From: Propionibacteriaceae bacterium P6A17
GTDB taxonomy: Bacteria > Actinomycetota > Actinomycetes > Propionibacteriales > Propionibacteriaceae
Length of the DNA: 64,000 bases
Assembly (NCBI GenBank): GCA_000619965.1
Contig: JHVD01000001.1
Span: 210,895-274,894 of the forward strand
Direction: 5' to 3'
Made by a program: the position numbers and the translations under genes. Within the stretch, counting starts at the first letter, position 1, and each line of letters begins with the position of its first letter. Under the pieces are notes generated by a model. That model did no database searches. It had not been told where the DNA came from and saw nothing but the letters and a program-made list of their open reading frames with translations. Positions 1 through 10,989 of the stretch are shown piece by piece.

Positions 1-3
1 ACG

Positions 4-816
4 ATGGGCATCACCTTCCACAAGGGCCATGGCACGCGCAATGACTTCGTCATCATCGAAGATCCCGAGGGCATGCGGGAGCTCACACCGGACGTCGTCC
101 GTGCGCTGGCGGATCGGCGCTCCGGGATCGGGGGCGACGGTGTCATCCGCGTCGTGCGTGGTGGCGCCTTCGACCAGTGGCACGGTGATCCGGAGCTGTG
201 GTTCATGGACTACTGGAACGCCGACGGCAGCGTCGCGGAGATGTGCGGCAACGGGCTGCGCGTCTTCGTGCGCTACCTGTTGCAGCAGCAGCTGGTCGAC
301 CAACTCGAGTTCGACGTCGCCACGCGAGCTGGCGTCAAACACGTCCGGGCGGACGCCCACGCCGTGTCCGTGTGGCTCGGTCCCGCCACCGTCGCCGACG
401 ACGTGGTTCGGGTCCGCTCCGGCGCGCTGGAGGTGGAGGCCCGCCCGGTCAACGTCGGCAATCCGCACGCGGTGGCGTTCGTCGACGCGGCCCAGCTCCG
501 GGAGCTGGACCTTGGCGTCGCCCCTACGTGGGAGCCTGCCGAACGATTCCCGGAGGACGTCAACGTCGAGTTCGTCGTCGTGGAGGGGCCGGGTGAGTTG
601 CGCCTGCGGGTCCACGAGCGCGGCGTGGGGGAGACGGAGAGCTGCGGCACCGGCGTCGTCGCCGCCGCGGCGGCCTATCGACGGGCCTCCGGGTTCGAGG
701 GGCCCGTGCGGGTCGAGGTGCCCGGGGGTTCGCTGGGCGTCGACTTCACCGATGCGGGCGCAGTGCTCACGGGCCCGGCGGTCATCGTCGCGCACGGACA
801 CTTCACTCAGCCCTGA
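4..816 (+). CDS. dapF: Diaminopimelate epimerase
   Basis: Interconverts LL- and meso-diaminopimelate, the last step before meso-DAP enters lysine and peptidoglycan synthesis; cytosolic. The 270-residue protein has the usual family length and both active-site cysteines: Cys81 in MCGNGLRVF and Cys214 in ETESCGTGV, the general base/acid pair of the family. The N-terminal FHKGHGTRNDF stretch is a family signature. The ATG at 4 is the only sensible start, although its upstream signals lie outside the window. hflX follows about 65 bases downstream in the same direction, and dapF next to hflX is a common actinobacterial order. Confidence 0.96.
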   Translation: MGITFHKGHGTRNDFVIIEDPEGMRELTPDVVRALADRRSGIGGDGVIRVVRGGAFDQWHGDPELWFMDYWNADGSVAEMCGNGLRVFVRYLLQQQLVDQLEFDVATRAGVKHVRADAHAVSVWLGPATVADDVVRVRSGALEVEARPVNVGNPHAVAFVDAAQLRELDLGVAPTWEPAERFPEDVNVEFVVVEGPGELRLRVHERGVGETESCGTGVVAAAAAYRRASGFEGPVRVEVPGGSLGVDFTDAGAVLTGPAVIVAHGHFTQP

Positions 817-882
817 GAGTTTTCCACAGGAGTGCGGCCGCCGCTTGGACGGGGACGTCCCGGCTGGAAGAATGGCCCAATC

Positions 883-2272
<1,390 letters not shown>

Positions 2273-2289
<17 letters not shown>

Positions 2290-4198
2290 CATCCTCGACG
2301 TCGCCGTGGCCCGGCTCGACGGGCAGCCGCGCGAGGGCCAGCGGCAGATGGTGGAGTGCATCGACGAGGCCCTCGCGAGCGGCGAGCACCTGCTCGTGCA
2401 GGCCGGCACGGGCACGGGCAAGTCGCTCGGCTACCTGATCCCCGCGTTGCGGCACGTGATCGACACGGGGGAGAGGGTCATCGTCGCGACGGCCACCCTC
2501 GCGTTGCAGACGCAGCTCGCCAGCAAGGACATCCCGACGGCGCTCGCTGCGGTGGAAGCGACGACCGGCCAGCGGCCGCGCACCGCCGTGCTGAAGGGCC
2601 GCACCAATTACGCCTGCCTGCAGCGGGCTCGCGACGGGGCGCGCCCGGAGCAGGACTCACTGTTGGGTGCGGCGTCGCTGCAGGCCACGGATCTGGGTGG
2701 CGAGGTGCTGCGGCTGCGGGAGTGGGTGGAGGAGGAGGTGGCCTGCGGGGGGCTCGCGGACCGCGACGACGCGCCGGCGCACACGCCGCGGGCCTGGCAG
2801 CAGGTCTCCATCCCCACCCGCGAGTGCCTCGGCCAGCAATGCCCGTTCTTCGACGAATGTCGCGTCGAGTTGTCGCGGGAGAAGGCCCGCGACGCGGACC
2901 TCATCGTGACCAACCACGCGCTGCTCGCGATCGACGCCATGCACGGTGGCACGGCGCTGCCGGAACATGACGCCGTCGTCATCGACGAGGCCCACGAGCT
3001 GGTCACTCGCATCACCAACGCCGCCACGGACGAGCTCACTCCGGGCATCCTCGAACGCGCGGTGCGCCGCGCACTCGACCACCTCGACGACGACCTCGGC
3101 GCAGACTTCCTCACGGCGTCGGAGGATTTCCGCGATGCGTTGGACGCTGCGGAGGTCGGGCGCCTCGAGCATCCCGATGCGCAGTTGGTGGCCGCGGCAG
3201 CGCAAGTGCGCGACGTCGCCCGTCGCGTGGCGTCGTCGCTGGGCACCCACAAGGACGACGCCGAGCGCACCCAGACGCTGGGCGCGGTCCGGGAGATCTT
3301 CGACATCGCCGACCGCATCGCCGCGCTCACCGATGCCGACGTGGTGTGGGTGAGCGAGTCGGAGGTGGTGGGCCGGGCGGTGTACGTTGCGCCGCTCCAC
3401 GTCGCTGGCCTGCTGCGCGAGCGGGTCTTCGGTGAGACGACGACGATCCTCACCTCCGCCACGCTGTCGCTGGGCGGCAACTTCGACGCGGTGGCCCGTA
3501 CCGTCGGGTTGATCCCCTCGGAGCTGCCCTGGCGGGGCATCGATGTCGGGTCGCCGTTCGACTACGGCAGGCAGGGGATCATGTACCTTGCCCGCGACCT
3601 GCCCAAGCCGAGCCGGGACGGCATGAGCCAGGCGGTGCTGGACCAGATCGCCGAACTGGTGTGGGCGGCGGGAGGCCGCACGCTGGGGCTGTTCGCGTCG
3701 CGTCGGTCCGCGGAGCAGGCGGCCAACCACGTGCGGCAGGCACTGCCGTCCTTCGAGATCCTCTGCCAGGGGGACATGCAGCTGCCGGAGCTCACCCGTC
3801 GCTTCGCGGCGGATCCGGAGGCGAGCCTGTTCGGCACGTTGTCGCTGTGGCAGGGCGTCGACGTGCCCGGGGAGACGTGCCAGCTCGTCATCATCGAGAA
3901 GATCCCGTTCCCGAGGCCCGACGATCCGCTGATGCAGGCGCGCTCGAAGGCGGTCGACGAGGCGGGCGGCAACGGCTTCATGTCGGTCTCCGCCACCCAC
4001 GCCGCACTGCTGCTGGCTCAGGGGGCGGGGCGCCTGATCCGTCGGACGACGGACAGGGGCGTGGTCGCGGTCCTGGACCCCAGGCTCTCCACGGCCCGCT
4101 ACGGTGGCTTCCTGCTGAGATCAATGCCCCAGTTCTGGGTCACGTCGGAGGTCGACGTCGCCGTCGAGGCGCTGCGGCGGCTGCGTGGCGCGCCCTGA
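2273..4198 (+). CDS. dinG: DinG-family ATP-dependent DNA helicase
   Basis: Superfamily 2 helicase of the XPD/DinG branch, expected to unwind DNA 5' to 3' and resolve R-loops or repair structures. Visible motifs are Walker A AGTGTGKSLGYLIPA, a DEAH box in VVIDEAHEL, SATLS (motif III), GTLSLWQGVDVPGE and the terminal QGAGRLIRR (motif VI). Between motifs Ia and II lie cysteines in NYACLQRA, EVACGG and RECLGQQCPFFDEC, the iron-sulfur cluster region of the family. The frame is open much further upstream, but the helicase homology begins just after the ATG at 2273, which lies inside the end of hflX. The product is 641 residues. Family assignment is firm; orthology to E. coli DinG less so. Confidence 0.88.
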
Positions 4199-4214
4199 CC
4201 CGACGGACGCAAAC

Positions 4215-4244
4215 CGCCCCCTGCGCGCGGGGCGCGAGGGGGCG
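4215..4244. terminator. Candidate convergent terminator
   Basis: GC-rich inverted repeat between the helicase gene and the convergent phosphatase gene: CGCCCCCT pairs with AGGGGGCG around an inner GCGC-rich loop. There is no T tract on either side, so termination is inferred from structure and position. Confidence 0.5.
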
Positions 4245-4264
4245 ATCTGCGTGGTTGTGGTGGC

Positions 4265-5683
4265 TCAGCGGTTGCCGAAGGCCTTGTCCGAGCCCTTGTA
4301 CTTGCCCTTGGCCTTCCCCTTGTTGCCGTCGGCCCAGAGGTCCTTCAGCAGGAGGTTGGCGAGGTCGGTGTTGTCGAGGTAGGCGCCGCGCACGGGGTCG
4401 GTCCCGGTGGCCAGACGCTCGAGCTCCTTGGCGCCCGCGCCCTTGGCGTAGACGGGGACGAGCATGTTCGTGTGGTTGGTCGAGTTCCACGAGAGGTTCG
4501 GCAGCTCGCCCTTGGCGCCGTCCATGCTGGTCCAGCTCGGGCGAGCGTCGACGCCCTCGATGTAGCCGGTCTCGTGGTCGGCGGTCACGATCACGAGCGT
4601 CTCGCGCCAGTTGGAGTTGGTCTCGACCCACTCGACGACCGCGTCGACGGCCTTGGTGAACTCCTGGACCTCCTCGATGTCACGAGCGGTCTGGTTGGCG
4701 TGGCCAGCCCAGTCGATGGCGCCGCCCTCGACCATGAGGGTGAAGCCCTCCTGGTTGTTGTCGAGCACGTTCAGTGCGCCGCGGGTCATCGTCTCGAGCG
4801 ACGGGACGCCAGCGTTGAACGGGACGGAGCCGGGCGCGTCGGAGCGGCCGGCGCGCCCCTGCTGCAGGGTGCTGTGCACCTGGGCGATGCCGAAGACGCG
4901 CTCGGGGGTCTCCCCCTCGGTCAGCGCCTGGAAGTCGTCCTTCTCCTCGACGAGCGTCCACCCGTTGACGCCTTCACCGAGCGCCTCGAAGTCCTTCTGG
5001 GAGATGTTCGAGCGCCAGTCCGGGGTGGAGCGCTTGGTGTTGGAGTCGGTGTAGTACGGGTGGCCCGCACCCATGATCACCGTCATGTCGGAGGCGATCT
5101 CCTGGGAGGAGATCTCGAGCTTGTTGTTGCGGTTGACGTTGTGCACAACGTAAGAGGCGGGGGTGGCGTGCCAGTAGTTGACGGAGGAGACCACGCCGGC
5201 GGACTTGCCGAGGCTGATGGCGCGCTCGGAGATGTTCTCGACGGGGGTGCCGTCGGCGTCGACGCCGAGGCCCGCGTTGTAGGTCTTGACGCCGGTGGCC
5301 ATGGCGGTGCCGGCGGCGGCGGAGTCGGTGGGGTTGGACTTGACGTAGTCGAAGTCGGTCCAGGCCTTGTCCGGGTCATAGGAGCCCTCGACCCAGTACG
5401 TGGACATGTCGACCTGCGTGGGGAACTTCTGGAAGGCATACGAGGCGGTGCCCTCGAGCTCGACGACGTTGCCCGGGGCCCCCGCGACCTGCTTGTAGGA
5501 CGTGCCGAAGTCGTAGAGGGAAGCGTTGTTCACGTGGTTGTAGCCCATGCCGTCGCCGATGAGGACGATGACGTTCTTGGGGCCCTTCGGCGCTGCGGGC
5601 ACGGCCGACGCGGGTGCGACGATGGCCGCGCCGGCGATCAGGCCGACGGTGCAGGTGGCTGCGAGCAGCTGGCGGAGCTTCAT
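4265..5683 (-). CDS. phoA: Secreted alkaline phosphatase
   Basis: Zinc/magnesium phosphomonoesterase expected outside the membrane, freeing phosphate from organic esters. Residues 1-28 form a Sec signal peptide ending near APASA. Metal and active-site motifs are in family order: GDGMG (Asp44), the nucleophilic Ser121 in [18 protein letters not shown] and TADHETGY. The length of 472 residues is typical. The ATG at 5683 is preceded by GAAGGA. It is transcribed against the helicase gene and away from pntA. The C-terminal 15 residues are lysine/glycine-rich and not needed for the fold. An inverted repeat upstream (5733-5762) may be a regulatory site. Confidence 0.93.
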   Translation of the reverse strand: MKLRQLLAATCTVGLIAGAAIVAPASAVPAAPKGPKNVIVLIGDGMGYNHVNNASLYDFGTSYKQVAGAPGNVVELEGTASYAFQKFPTQVDMSTYWVEGSYDPDKAWTDFDYVKSNPTDSAAAGTAMATGVKTYNAGLGVDADGTPVENISERAISLGKSAGVVSSVNYWHATPASYVVHNVNRNNKLEISSQEIASDMTVIMGAGHPYYTDSNTKRSTPDWRSNISQKDFEALGEGVNGWTLVEEKDDFQALTEGETPERVFGIAQVHSTLQQGRAGRSDAPGSVPFNAGVPSLETMTRGALNVLDNNQEGFTLMVEGGAIDWAGHANQTARDIEEVQEFTKAVDAVVEWVETNSNWRETLVIVTADHETGYIEGVDARPSWTSMDGAKGELPNLSWNSTNHTNMLVPVYAKGAGAKELERLATGTDPVRGAYLDNTDLANLLLKDLWADGNKGKAKGKYKGSDKAFGNR

Positions 5684-6009
5684 GTGCTGGTTCCTTCACG
5701 TTGCTGTGTGGTGCGGACGACGCCGCGAACCCAACCAATCAATCGCGGGTTGCCCATTGGTTACGGCAGCATGGCGCGCAGGGCAACGACGCGTGGAGCC
5801 TTTTCCCGAGTTGCGTCGTCCGAGCGCGTGCGCTTCCACGGCACGCGAGGTGCGCCTGCCGACGGTCCACAGGAGGTGGAGGGTCCCGGTCTCGCGACGC
5901 GTGCCGTGCGCCGACGATCCGCGTGCCTTGGGAGATGCCGCGCCCCTCGTCGGGGCCCTACGGCCACCCCCTGCGCGGACGTGTGGCCTTGGCCGCTAGG
6001 TTGGGGCCC
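5684..6009. promoter_or_regulatory. phoA-pntA divergent promoter region
   Basis: This 326-base gene-free stretch separates divergent phoA and pntA. It holds a 7-bp inverted repeat, AACCAAT at 5733-5739 and ATTGGTT at 5756-5762, about 50-80 bases before the phoA start and so well placed to bind a regulator of phoA. At the other end, a TAGGTT -10 hexamer at 5997-6002 sits seven bases before the pntA ATG. I see no recognisable PHO box and no small gene. Confidence 0.5.
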
Positions 6010-6010
6010 A
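5997..6010 (+). promoter_or_regulatory. Leaderless pntA promoter (-10 TAGGTT)
   Basis: TAGGTT at 5997-6002 is followed by seven bases and then the pntA ATG, putting the expected transcription start on or next to the start codon. No convincing -35 is seen at 17 bases and no Shine-Dalgarno sequence is needed if the message is leaderless. Confidence 0.55.
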
Positions 6011-7536
6011 TGGACATTGGTGTACCCAAGGAGATCGGCGATGCCCGCGTGGCGGCGACGCCGAAATCCCTCGAAGGACTGAGGAAACTCGGCTACGACG
6101 TCTTGGTGGAGTCCGGTGCGGGTCAGCTTGCCTCGTTCGACGACGACGCCTACGCCGCAGCCGGCGCGAGGATCGTCGACGACGTGTGGGGTGCGGACAT
6201 CGTGCTCGCGGTCAATGCCCCGACGGAGGACCAGATTGCGAAGCTGCGTCGCGGTGCCGTGCTGATCACGTTCCTGGCGCCGCGGCAACGTCCGGAGCTG
6301 ACGCAGCGCCTGGCCCGGCAGGGCGTGACGGCGATGAGCATGGACATGGTGCCACGTACGTCGCGTGCGCAGGCGCTCGACGCGCTGAGCTCGCTCGCGA
6401 ACATCTCCGGCTACCGAGCCGTCATCGAGGCCGCGCATGCCTTCGGACGATTCTTCACGGGCCAGGTGACGGCCGCAGGCAAGGTGCCGCCGGCGAAGGT
6501 GCTCGTCGCGGGCACCGGCGTCGCCGGCCTCGCGGCGATCGGGGCGGCGAACTCGCTCGGCGCGATCGTGCGGGCGACGGACGTGCGTCCCGAGACGGCC
6601 GAGCAGGTCGAGTCGATGGGGGCCACGTTCCTACACGTCGCCTCCGACCAGGGCGTCAGCAGCGACGGCTACGCGAAGGAAGCCAGCGCCGACTACGCGG
6701 AGAAGGCTGCCCAGCTCTACGCCGAGCAGGCCAAGGACGTCGACATCATCATCACGACGGCCGCCATCCCGGGCCGGCCGTCGCCCAGGCTCATCACGGC
6801 GGAGATGGTCCAGTCGATGAAGCCCGGCTCGGTGATTGTGGATCTGGCCGCGCAAGGCGGCGGCAACTGCGAGCTCACGCGCAAGGGCGAGAGCTACGTC
6901 ACCGAAGGCGGCGTGACGATCATCGGCTACACCGACATGGCCTCGCGCCTGCCGGGCCAGTCGTCGCAGCTCTACGGGACGAACCTGGTCAACGCGCTGC
7001 AGTTGATGACTCCGGGCAAGGACGGGCAGCTCGTCGTCGATTTCGACGACGAGGTGGTGCGCACCATGACCATCACCCGCGACGGTGAGATCACCTTCCC
7101 GCCGCCCCCGATCCAGGTCTCCGCCGCACCGGCCCCTGCCGTGAAGGCAGAGGCGCCGGCCGTGCCGGAGACGCCACCGAAGCCGCCGAAGCCGTGGTGG
7201 CATCAGGTCGCCTACGTCGGGGTGGGTTCGGTGCTCATGATTGCGTTGCTGACCATCGCCCCCAGTGCGTTCGTGTCGCTGTTCGCCGTGTTCGCCTTGG
7301 CGTGCATCGTCGGCTACTACGTCGTGTGGAACGTCACCCACGCGCTGCACACGCCTCTGATGAGCGTGACCAACGCGGTGTCGGGCATCATCATCGTCGG
7401 CGCGATGACGCAGCTCGCGCACGATTCCTTGGTGGTGAAGGCGGTGGCGTTCATCGCGGTGCTCATCGCCTCGATCAACGTCTTCGGCGGCTTCACCGTC
7501 ACCCACCGCATGCTGGCGATGTTCAGGAAGGGCTGA
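6010..7536 (+). CDS. pntA: NAD(P) transhydrogenase subunit alpha
   Basis: Alpha subunit of the proton-translocating transhydrogenase, which uses the proton gradient to make NADPH from NADH. The 508 residues comprise the NAD(H)-binding domain I ([18 protein letters not shown] at the N-terminus, the [10 protein letters not shown] helix, [18 protein letters not shown] nucleotide fold), a proline-rich linker at about residues 370-400 and a C-terminal membrane part with about four helices ending [10 protein letters not shown]. This is the fused two-gene form rather than the split pntAA/pntAB form of mycobacteria. pntB starts three bases after the stop, so the two form an operon. The open frame extends upstream to 5614 but homology begins at the ATG at 6010. 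Confidence 0.95.
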   Translation: MDIGVPKEIGDARVAATPKSLEGLRKLGYDVLVESGAGQLASFDDDAYAAAGARIVDDVWGADIVLAVNAPTEDQIAKLRRGAVLITFLAPRQRPELTQRLARQGVTAMSMDMVPRTSRAQALDALSSLANISGYRAVIEAAHAFGRFFTGQVTAAGKVPPAKVLVAGTGVAGLAAIGAANSLGAIVRATDVRPETAEQVESMGATFLHVASDQGVSSDGYAKEASADYAEKAAQLYAEQAKDVDIIITTAAIPGRPSPRLITAEMVQSMKPGSVIVDLAAQGGGNCELTRKGESYVTEGGVTIIGYTDMASRLPGQSSQLYGTNLVNALQLMTPGKDGQLVVDFDDEVVRTMTITRDGEITFPPPPIQVSAAPAPAVKAEAPAVPETPPKPPKPWWHQVAYVGVGSVLMIALLTIAPSAFVSLFAVFALACIVGYYVVWNVTHALHTPLMSVTNAVSGIIIVGAMTQLAHDSLVVKAVAFIAVLIASINVFGGFTVTHRMLAMFRKG

Positions 7537-7539
7537 ACC

Positions 7540-8940
7540 ATGTTGCAGAACTTCATCGATGCCACGTTCATCTTCTCCGGCATCATGTTCATCCTCGCCC
7601 TCGCGGGCCTCTCGAAGCACGAGACGGCCAAGAAGGGCAACGCCTTCGGCATCCTCGGCATGATTTTCGCGGTCGTCGCGACGAACTTCGCCATCGCCTA
7701 CACCGACATCGTGGAGTCGAACATCCAGTTGGGCTCGGCGGCGGCCCTGTACGTGGCCATGGCCATCGGCGCGATGATCGGCATCTGGAAGGCGCGGAAG
7801 GTGGAGATGACCGGCATGCCGGAGCTCATCGCGCTCCTGCACAGCTTCGTGGGCGCCGCCGCGGTCCTGGTTGGCTACAACGTGCACCTGCTCGCGGAGC
7901 ACACGGATCTGCTCCACGCGCTCGAGGTGTACCTCGGCGTCCTGATCGGCGCGGTCACGTTCACCGGATCGCTGGTGGCGTGGGGCAAGCTCAACGGCAA
8001 GATGAACTCCAAGCCGCTGACGCTTCCCGGGCGGCACTGGCTGAACCTCGCGACCGTCGTCGTGATGGTGGTGCTCGGGTTCTGGTACTGCATGAGCGGA
8101 TCCATCATCCCGCTGGCGATCATGACCGTCCTGTCGCTGTGGCTGGGCTTCCACCTGGTGGCCGCCATCGGCGGCGCGGACATGCCGGTGGTCATCTCGA
8201 TGCTCAACTCGTACTCGGGCTGGGCGGCCGCGGCTTCGGGCTTCATGCTCGACATGACCGTGCTCATCATCACCGGTGCGCTGGTCGGCGCCTCCGGCGC
8301 GATCCTCTCCTACATCATGTGTCGGGCGATGAACCGCTCGTTCGTGTCCGTGATCCTGGGTGGCTTCGGAGATGCCCCCGTCGCGGAGTCGGGCGAGATG
8401 GGGGAGTATCGCGAGGCGAGCGCGGAGGAAGTCGCCCAGATGCTCGCCGACGCTTCGAAGGTCATCATCGCCCCGGGCTACGGCATGGCCGTCGCGCAGG
8501 CGCAGTACCCGGTGGCGGAGCTCACGCAGCGGCTCGAAGCGCAGGGCACGACGGTCCACTTCGCGATCCATCCGGTCGCGGGCCGCCTGCCGGGTCACAT
8601 GAACGTGCTGTTGGCCGAGGCGAAGGTGCCCTACGACATCGTGTTCGAGATGGACGAGATCAACGACGACTTCGCCGACGCAGACGTGGTCCTCGTCATC
8701 GGCGCCAACGACACGGTCAACCCGGCCGCGAACGAGCCCGGATCGCCCATCTCCGGCATGCCGGTGCTGAGGGTCTGGGAGGCGAAGCACGTCGTCGTCT
8801 TCAAGCGTTCGATGAGCGCAGGCTACGCGGGCGTGCAGAATCCGCTGTTCTTCCTGGACAACTCGGTGATGTATTTCGGCGACGCGAAGGCGTCGGTGAA
8901 CAATCTCGTCGCCGCGCTGCCGGCCTCCGCGACGCGCTGA
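7540..8940 (+). CDS. pntB: NAD(P) transhydrogenase subunit beta
   Basis: Partner of the preceding alpha subunit; supplies most of the proton channel (domain II) and the NADP(H)-binding domain III. The first 250 or so residues are about eight or nine hydrophobic helices. The soluble domain follows with the family signatures [42 protein letters not shown], and [19 protein letters not shown] near the C-terminus. Length 466 residues, as in E. coli PntB. The gene lies three bases after pntA and ends at a large terminator-like hairpin. Confidence 0.96.
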   Translation: MLQNFIDATFIFSGIMFILALAGLSKHETAKKGNAFGILGMIFAVVATNFAIAYTDIVESNIQLGSAAALYVAMAIGAMIGIWKARKVEMTGMPELIALLHSFVGAAAVLVGYNVHLLAEHTDLLHALEVYLGVLIGAVTFTGSLVAWGKLNGKMNSKPLTLPGRHWLNLATVVVMVVLGFWYCMSGSIIPLAIMTVLSLWLGFHLVAAIGGADMPVVISMLNSYSGWAAAASGFMLDMTVLIITGALVGASGAILSYIMCRAMNRSFVSVILGGFGDAPVAESGEMGEYREASAEEVAQMLADASKVIIAPGYGMAVAQAQYPVAELTQRLEAQGTTVHFAIHPVAGRLPGHMNVLLAEAKVPYDIVFEMDEINDDFADADVVLVIGANDTVNPAANEPGSPISGMPVLRVWEAKHVVVFKRSMSAGYAGVQNPLFFLDNSVMYFGDAKASVNNLVAALPASATR

Positions 8941-8996
8941 GCATGAGGCGCCGGGGCGGGGGCCCTGCGATTGGCCCCCGTCCCGGCGCCTCATGC
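8941..8996. terminator. Strong bidirectional terminator hairpin
   Basis: A 24-bp inverted repeat (arms 8941-8964 and 8973-8996, one G-U pair, 8-base loop) starts right after the pntB stop codon and ends five bases before the convergent lexA stop. It is symmetrical and most likely ends transcription from both sides. Confidence 0.85.
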
Positions 8997-9001
8997 CGTG
9001 C

Positions 9002-9727
9002 TCAGACCCGACGAAGTACTGCGACGACCTTGCCCATCACGGTGGCGTGGGTGCCGTCGATGGGGGAGTATTGCTCGTTCTGCGGCAGCAACAGCACCTT
9101 GTCCTTCGTGCGCTTGAAGGTCTTGACGGTGGCCTCGTCGTCGAGTAGCGCCGCGACGATGTCTCCGTTGATCGCCGTGCTCTGCCGACGCACCACCACC
9201 CAGTCGCCCTCGCAGATGGCCGCCTCGATCATCGAGTCGCCCTTGACCTCGAGCATGAAGAACTCACCGTGCCCGACGAGCTGCTGCGGCAGGGCGAAGA
9301 CGTCTTCGATGTGCTGCTCCGCGAGGATGGGCCCACCCGCAGCGATGCGACCGACCAGAGGGGTGATGACGGCACCTGGGATGTGCGGCTCCTCAACCGG
9401 CGGCGGGGTGTGCGACTCGGGCTCACCCGTCTCCGGGTCGCAGATGACCATGGCGCGGGTCCTGTGCGGGTCGCGCTTGAGATAGCCCTGCTTCTCCAGC
9501 GTCTTCAGCTGGTACGTGACGCTCGACGGTGAGGCCAGGCCAGCCGCGTCGGCCATCTCCCGCACGCTCGGCGGGTAGCCGCGCGTCTCGACGGATTCGC
9601 GGATGATGTCGAGGATCCGTCGCGCTCTGGGCGACAGCTCCCTGGACGGCGGCTGCTTGCCGAACTCGGCTTCGATGGCGGCTCGCGAGGGGCGGCCGAC
9701 GCGGCGGCGATCGTCGTTGCTGCTCAT
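9002..9727 (-). CDS. lexA: SOS response repressor LexA
   Basis: Represses DNA-damage genes and cleaves itself when stimulated by RecA filaments. Of 241 residues, the N-terminal part carries the winged helix ([39 protein letters not shown] region, about 32-70). The C-terminal S24 domain has the cleavage site Ala130-Gly131 in IAAGGP and the Ser165 (GDSM)/Lys202 (ATVKTF) catalytic dyad. The ATG at 9727 lies six bases after a TAAGAT -10, so the message is probably leaderless, and a LexA-like box covers that -10. A 22-residue basic N-terminal extension precedes the DNA-binding domain, as is common in actinobacteria. Confidence 0.97.
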   Translation of the reverse strand: MSSNDDRRRVGRPSRAAIEAEFGKQPPSRELSPRARRILDIIRESVETRGYPPSVREMADAAGLASPSSVTYQLKTLEKQGYLKRDPHRTRAMVICDPETGEPESHTPPPVEEPHIPGAVITPLVGRIAAGGPILAEQHIEDVFALPQQLVGHGEFFMLEVKGDSMIEAAICEGDWVVVRRQSTAINGDIVAALLDDEATVKTFKRTKDKVLLLPQNEQYSPIDGTHATVMGKVVAVLRRV

Positions 9728-9733
9728 GCGGCC

Positions 9734-9750
9734 ATCTTACATATGTACGA
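9734..9750 (-). promoter_or_regulatory. lexA promoter with LexA (SOS) box
   Basis: Read on the minus strand, TCGTACATATGTAAGA (9750-9735) matches 13 of 16 positions of the actinobacterial SOS palindrome TCGAAC-N4-GTTCGA if N4 is left free. The -10 hexamer TAAGAT (9739-9734) is inside it, six bases before the lexA ATG. LexA bound here would block its own transcription. The box is degenerate, so the call rests on position as well as sequence. Confidence 0.6.
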
Positions 9751-9853
9751 AACCGGAGCTGGGATTCGGCCGTGCGTGTCGGGGATGCGCGATTTTTGTC
9801 AGGGGTGCCTGCTGGACTGTGCCCGTCGCCATTCGGAGACATTCGAATGGATG

Positions 9854-9901
9854 TTGCAAACTGATGGCGGCCGTGCGTATGATCGAATAGTACGGATGTT
9901 C
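9854..9901 (+). promoter_or_regulatory. Promoter and LexA-like box of the small SOS-locus gene
   Basis: TTGCAA (9854-9859), an 18-base spacer and TATGAT (9878-9883) make a good sigma-70 promoter. Just downstream, GTAC-GGAT-GTTC (9890-9901) matches 7 of 8 fixed positions of the GAAC-N4-GTTC SOS core, overlapping the expected transcription start. A separate palindrome, CATTCGAATG, lies at 9840-9849. Confidence 0.55.
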
Positions 9902-9924
9902 TCCGTCAGGCAAGAGGAGTAGCC

Positions 9925-10248
9925 ATGAGCATCACCGCAGCATCCCCCACCCGTCGCACCGCCGACGCCGCCGGGCATCGTTGCCCCGGGGCCCAGGCTC
10001 TTGGCGCGCATCCCGTACGCCACTCGTCGAGGTCGCGCACCGGTGCGGCCCGAGCCTGCACCGACGTGCGCCCTCGACTGGCCGTCGGTGCCTCGTCGGG
10101 ATGGCTCGCGCTCAAGCGGCTCGCGATCGGCGCGCTGGCCGTCGTGGGCGGCGTCGTCGGGCTGGTGGGCTACGTCCAGGCCGTCGTCGCCGACGAGCCC
10201 GCGCAGCCCGCGCTGAGCGCTGCCGCAGAGGCCGATCCGGGGCTCTGA
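9925..10248 (+). CDS. Small single-pass membrane protein beside lexA
   Basis: A 107-residue protein with a long basic N-terminal part, one membrane segment at about residues 65-88 (IGALAVVGGVVGLVGYVQAV) and a tail of about 20 residues. The ATG at 9925 follows a clear AGAGGAG ribosome site. In many actinobacteria the gene divergent from lexA encodes an SOS-induced division inhibitor with one membrane helix and an extracytoplasmic LysM domain (ChiZ/YneA-like) or a DivS-type protein. Position and the LexA-like box suggest the same role, but no LysM domain is present and I cannot align it with a named family. Function is inference. Confidence 0.65.
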   Translation: MSITAASPTRRTADAAGHRCPGAQALGAHPVRHSSRSRTGAARACTDVRPRLAVGASSGWLALKRLAIGALAVVGGVVGLVGYVQAVVADEPAQPALSAAAEADPGL

Positions 10249-10312
10249 GGCCGGGTCGCGAGCCGGCTCGACGCGACACGCCGAGCTGGCTGTGCGGTTG
10301 CGCGTTTCGCGC

Positions 10313-10413
10313 TTGCCTGCGGGGTGGTGGGTGCTAGCCTGAACACCACATCTAGTAGTTACACGTCGGTCATTCCCCAACAACTTGTGTTCTGGTCGTG
10401 GCCGGTGTGTAAT
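10313..10413 (+). promoter_or_regulatory. nrdR-nrdJ promoters with paired NrdR-like boxes
   Basis: Two promoter candidates lie here: TTGCCT-N16-TAGCCT (10313-10340) and TTGTGT-N17-TGTAAT (10385-10413). Two imperfect matches to the NrdR box (consensus about ACACTATATATAGTGT) occur at 10343-10358 (11 of 16) and 10375-10390 (9 of 16). Their starts are 32 bp apart, about three helical turns, the phasing typical of NrdR box pairs. The second box overlaps the -35 of the downstream promoter. Regulation by NrdR is an inference from this arrangement. Confidence 0.5.
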
Positions 10414-10451
10414 GGATGACCTCGCCTCAGCTACCTCGTGAAAGGCCTCTC

Positions 10452-10973
10452 GTGCACTGCCCGTTCTGCCGCAACGCCGACACGCGCGTGTCGGACTCGC
10501 GGGCCACCGACGACGGCTCGGCCATCCGGCGTCGTCGCGTCTGCAGCGCGTGCGACAGGAAGTTCACGACCGTGGAGCAGGTCGTGCTGACCGTGGTGAA
10601 GCGATCGGGTGTCGTGGAGCCGTTCAGCAGGGAGAAGGTCATCAAGGGCGTGTCGAAGGCCTGTCAAGGTCGCCCTGTGACGCCCGATCAGCTTGCTGCC
10701 CTCGGGCAGCATGTGGAGGAGGCCCTGCGCTCCGCGGGGCTGGCCGAGATTCCCGCAGAGCAGGTCGGCGTCGCAATCCTTGGCCCGCTGGCGGAGCTGG
10801 ATTCGGTGGCCTACCTCCGATTCGCATCCGTGTACAAGAACTTCGAGTCCGTCGACGACTTCACCAGGGAGATCGCCGACATGCAACACGCGGAGCCCGT
10901 GCCAACCAAGGCTCCATCCAGCAGGCGGCGGAAGGCATCCGAGGCCGCCACACAAGAACCACTCATCGGTTGA
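10452..10973 (+). CDS. nrdR: Transcriptional repressor NrdR
   Basis: Nucleotide-sensing repressor of ribonucleotide reductase genes. The zinc ribbon uses Cys3, Cys6, Cys31 and Cys34 (HCPFC at the start, VCSACDRKF later), followed by an ATP-cone domain from about residue 45 ([19 protein letters not shown]). An ATG at 10416 is in frame, but NrdR proteins start at the HCPFC motif, so the GTG at 10452 is chosen; the likely promoter at 10385-10413 would also leave the ATG outside the message. The product has 173 residues with a lysine/serine-rich tail. nrdJ follows 16 bases downstream, consistent with one operon and self-regulation. Confidence 0.95.
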   Translation: MHCPFCRNADTRVSDSRATDDGSAIRRRRVCSACDRKFTTVEQVVLTVVKRSGVVEPFSREKVIKGVSKACQGRPVTPDQLAALGQHVEEALRSAGLAEIPAEQVGVAILGPLAELDSVAYLRFASVYKNFESVDDFTREIADMQHAEPVPTKAPSSRRRKASEAATQEPLIG

Positions 10974-10989
10974 TTTGGGAGAAGACAGT

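Noticed and set aside
6010..8940. Recent transfer of the enteric-type two-gene transhydrogenase
   Set aside because: The genes have the same GC-rich codon use and terminator style as neighbours; the two-gene form alone is not enough to claim transfer.
10249..10451. Cobalamin riboswitch in front of the B12-dependent reductase operon
   Set aside because: The leader is short and I see no B12-box core or the usual multi-stem layout; the NrdR-type control explains the region better.
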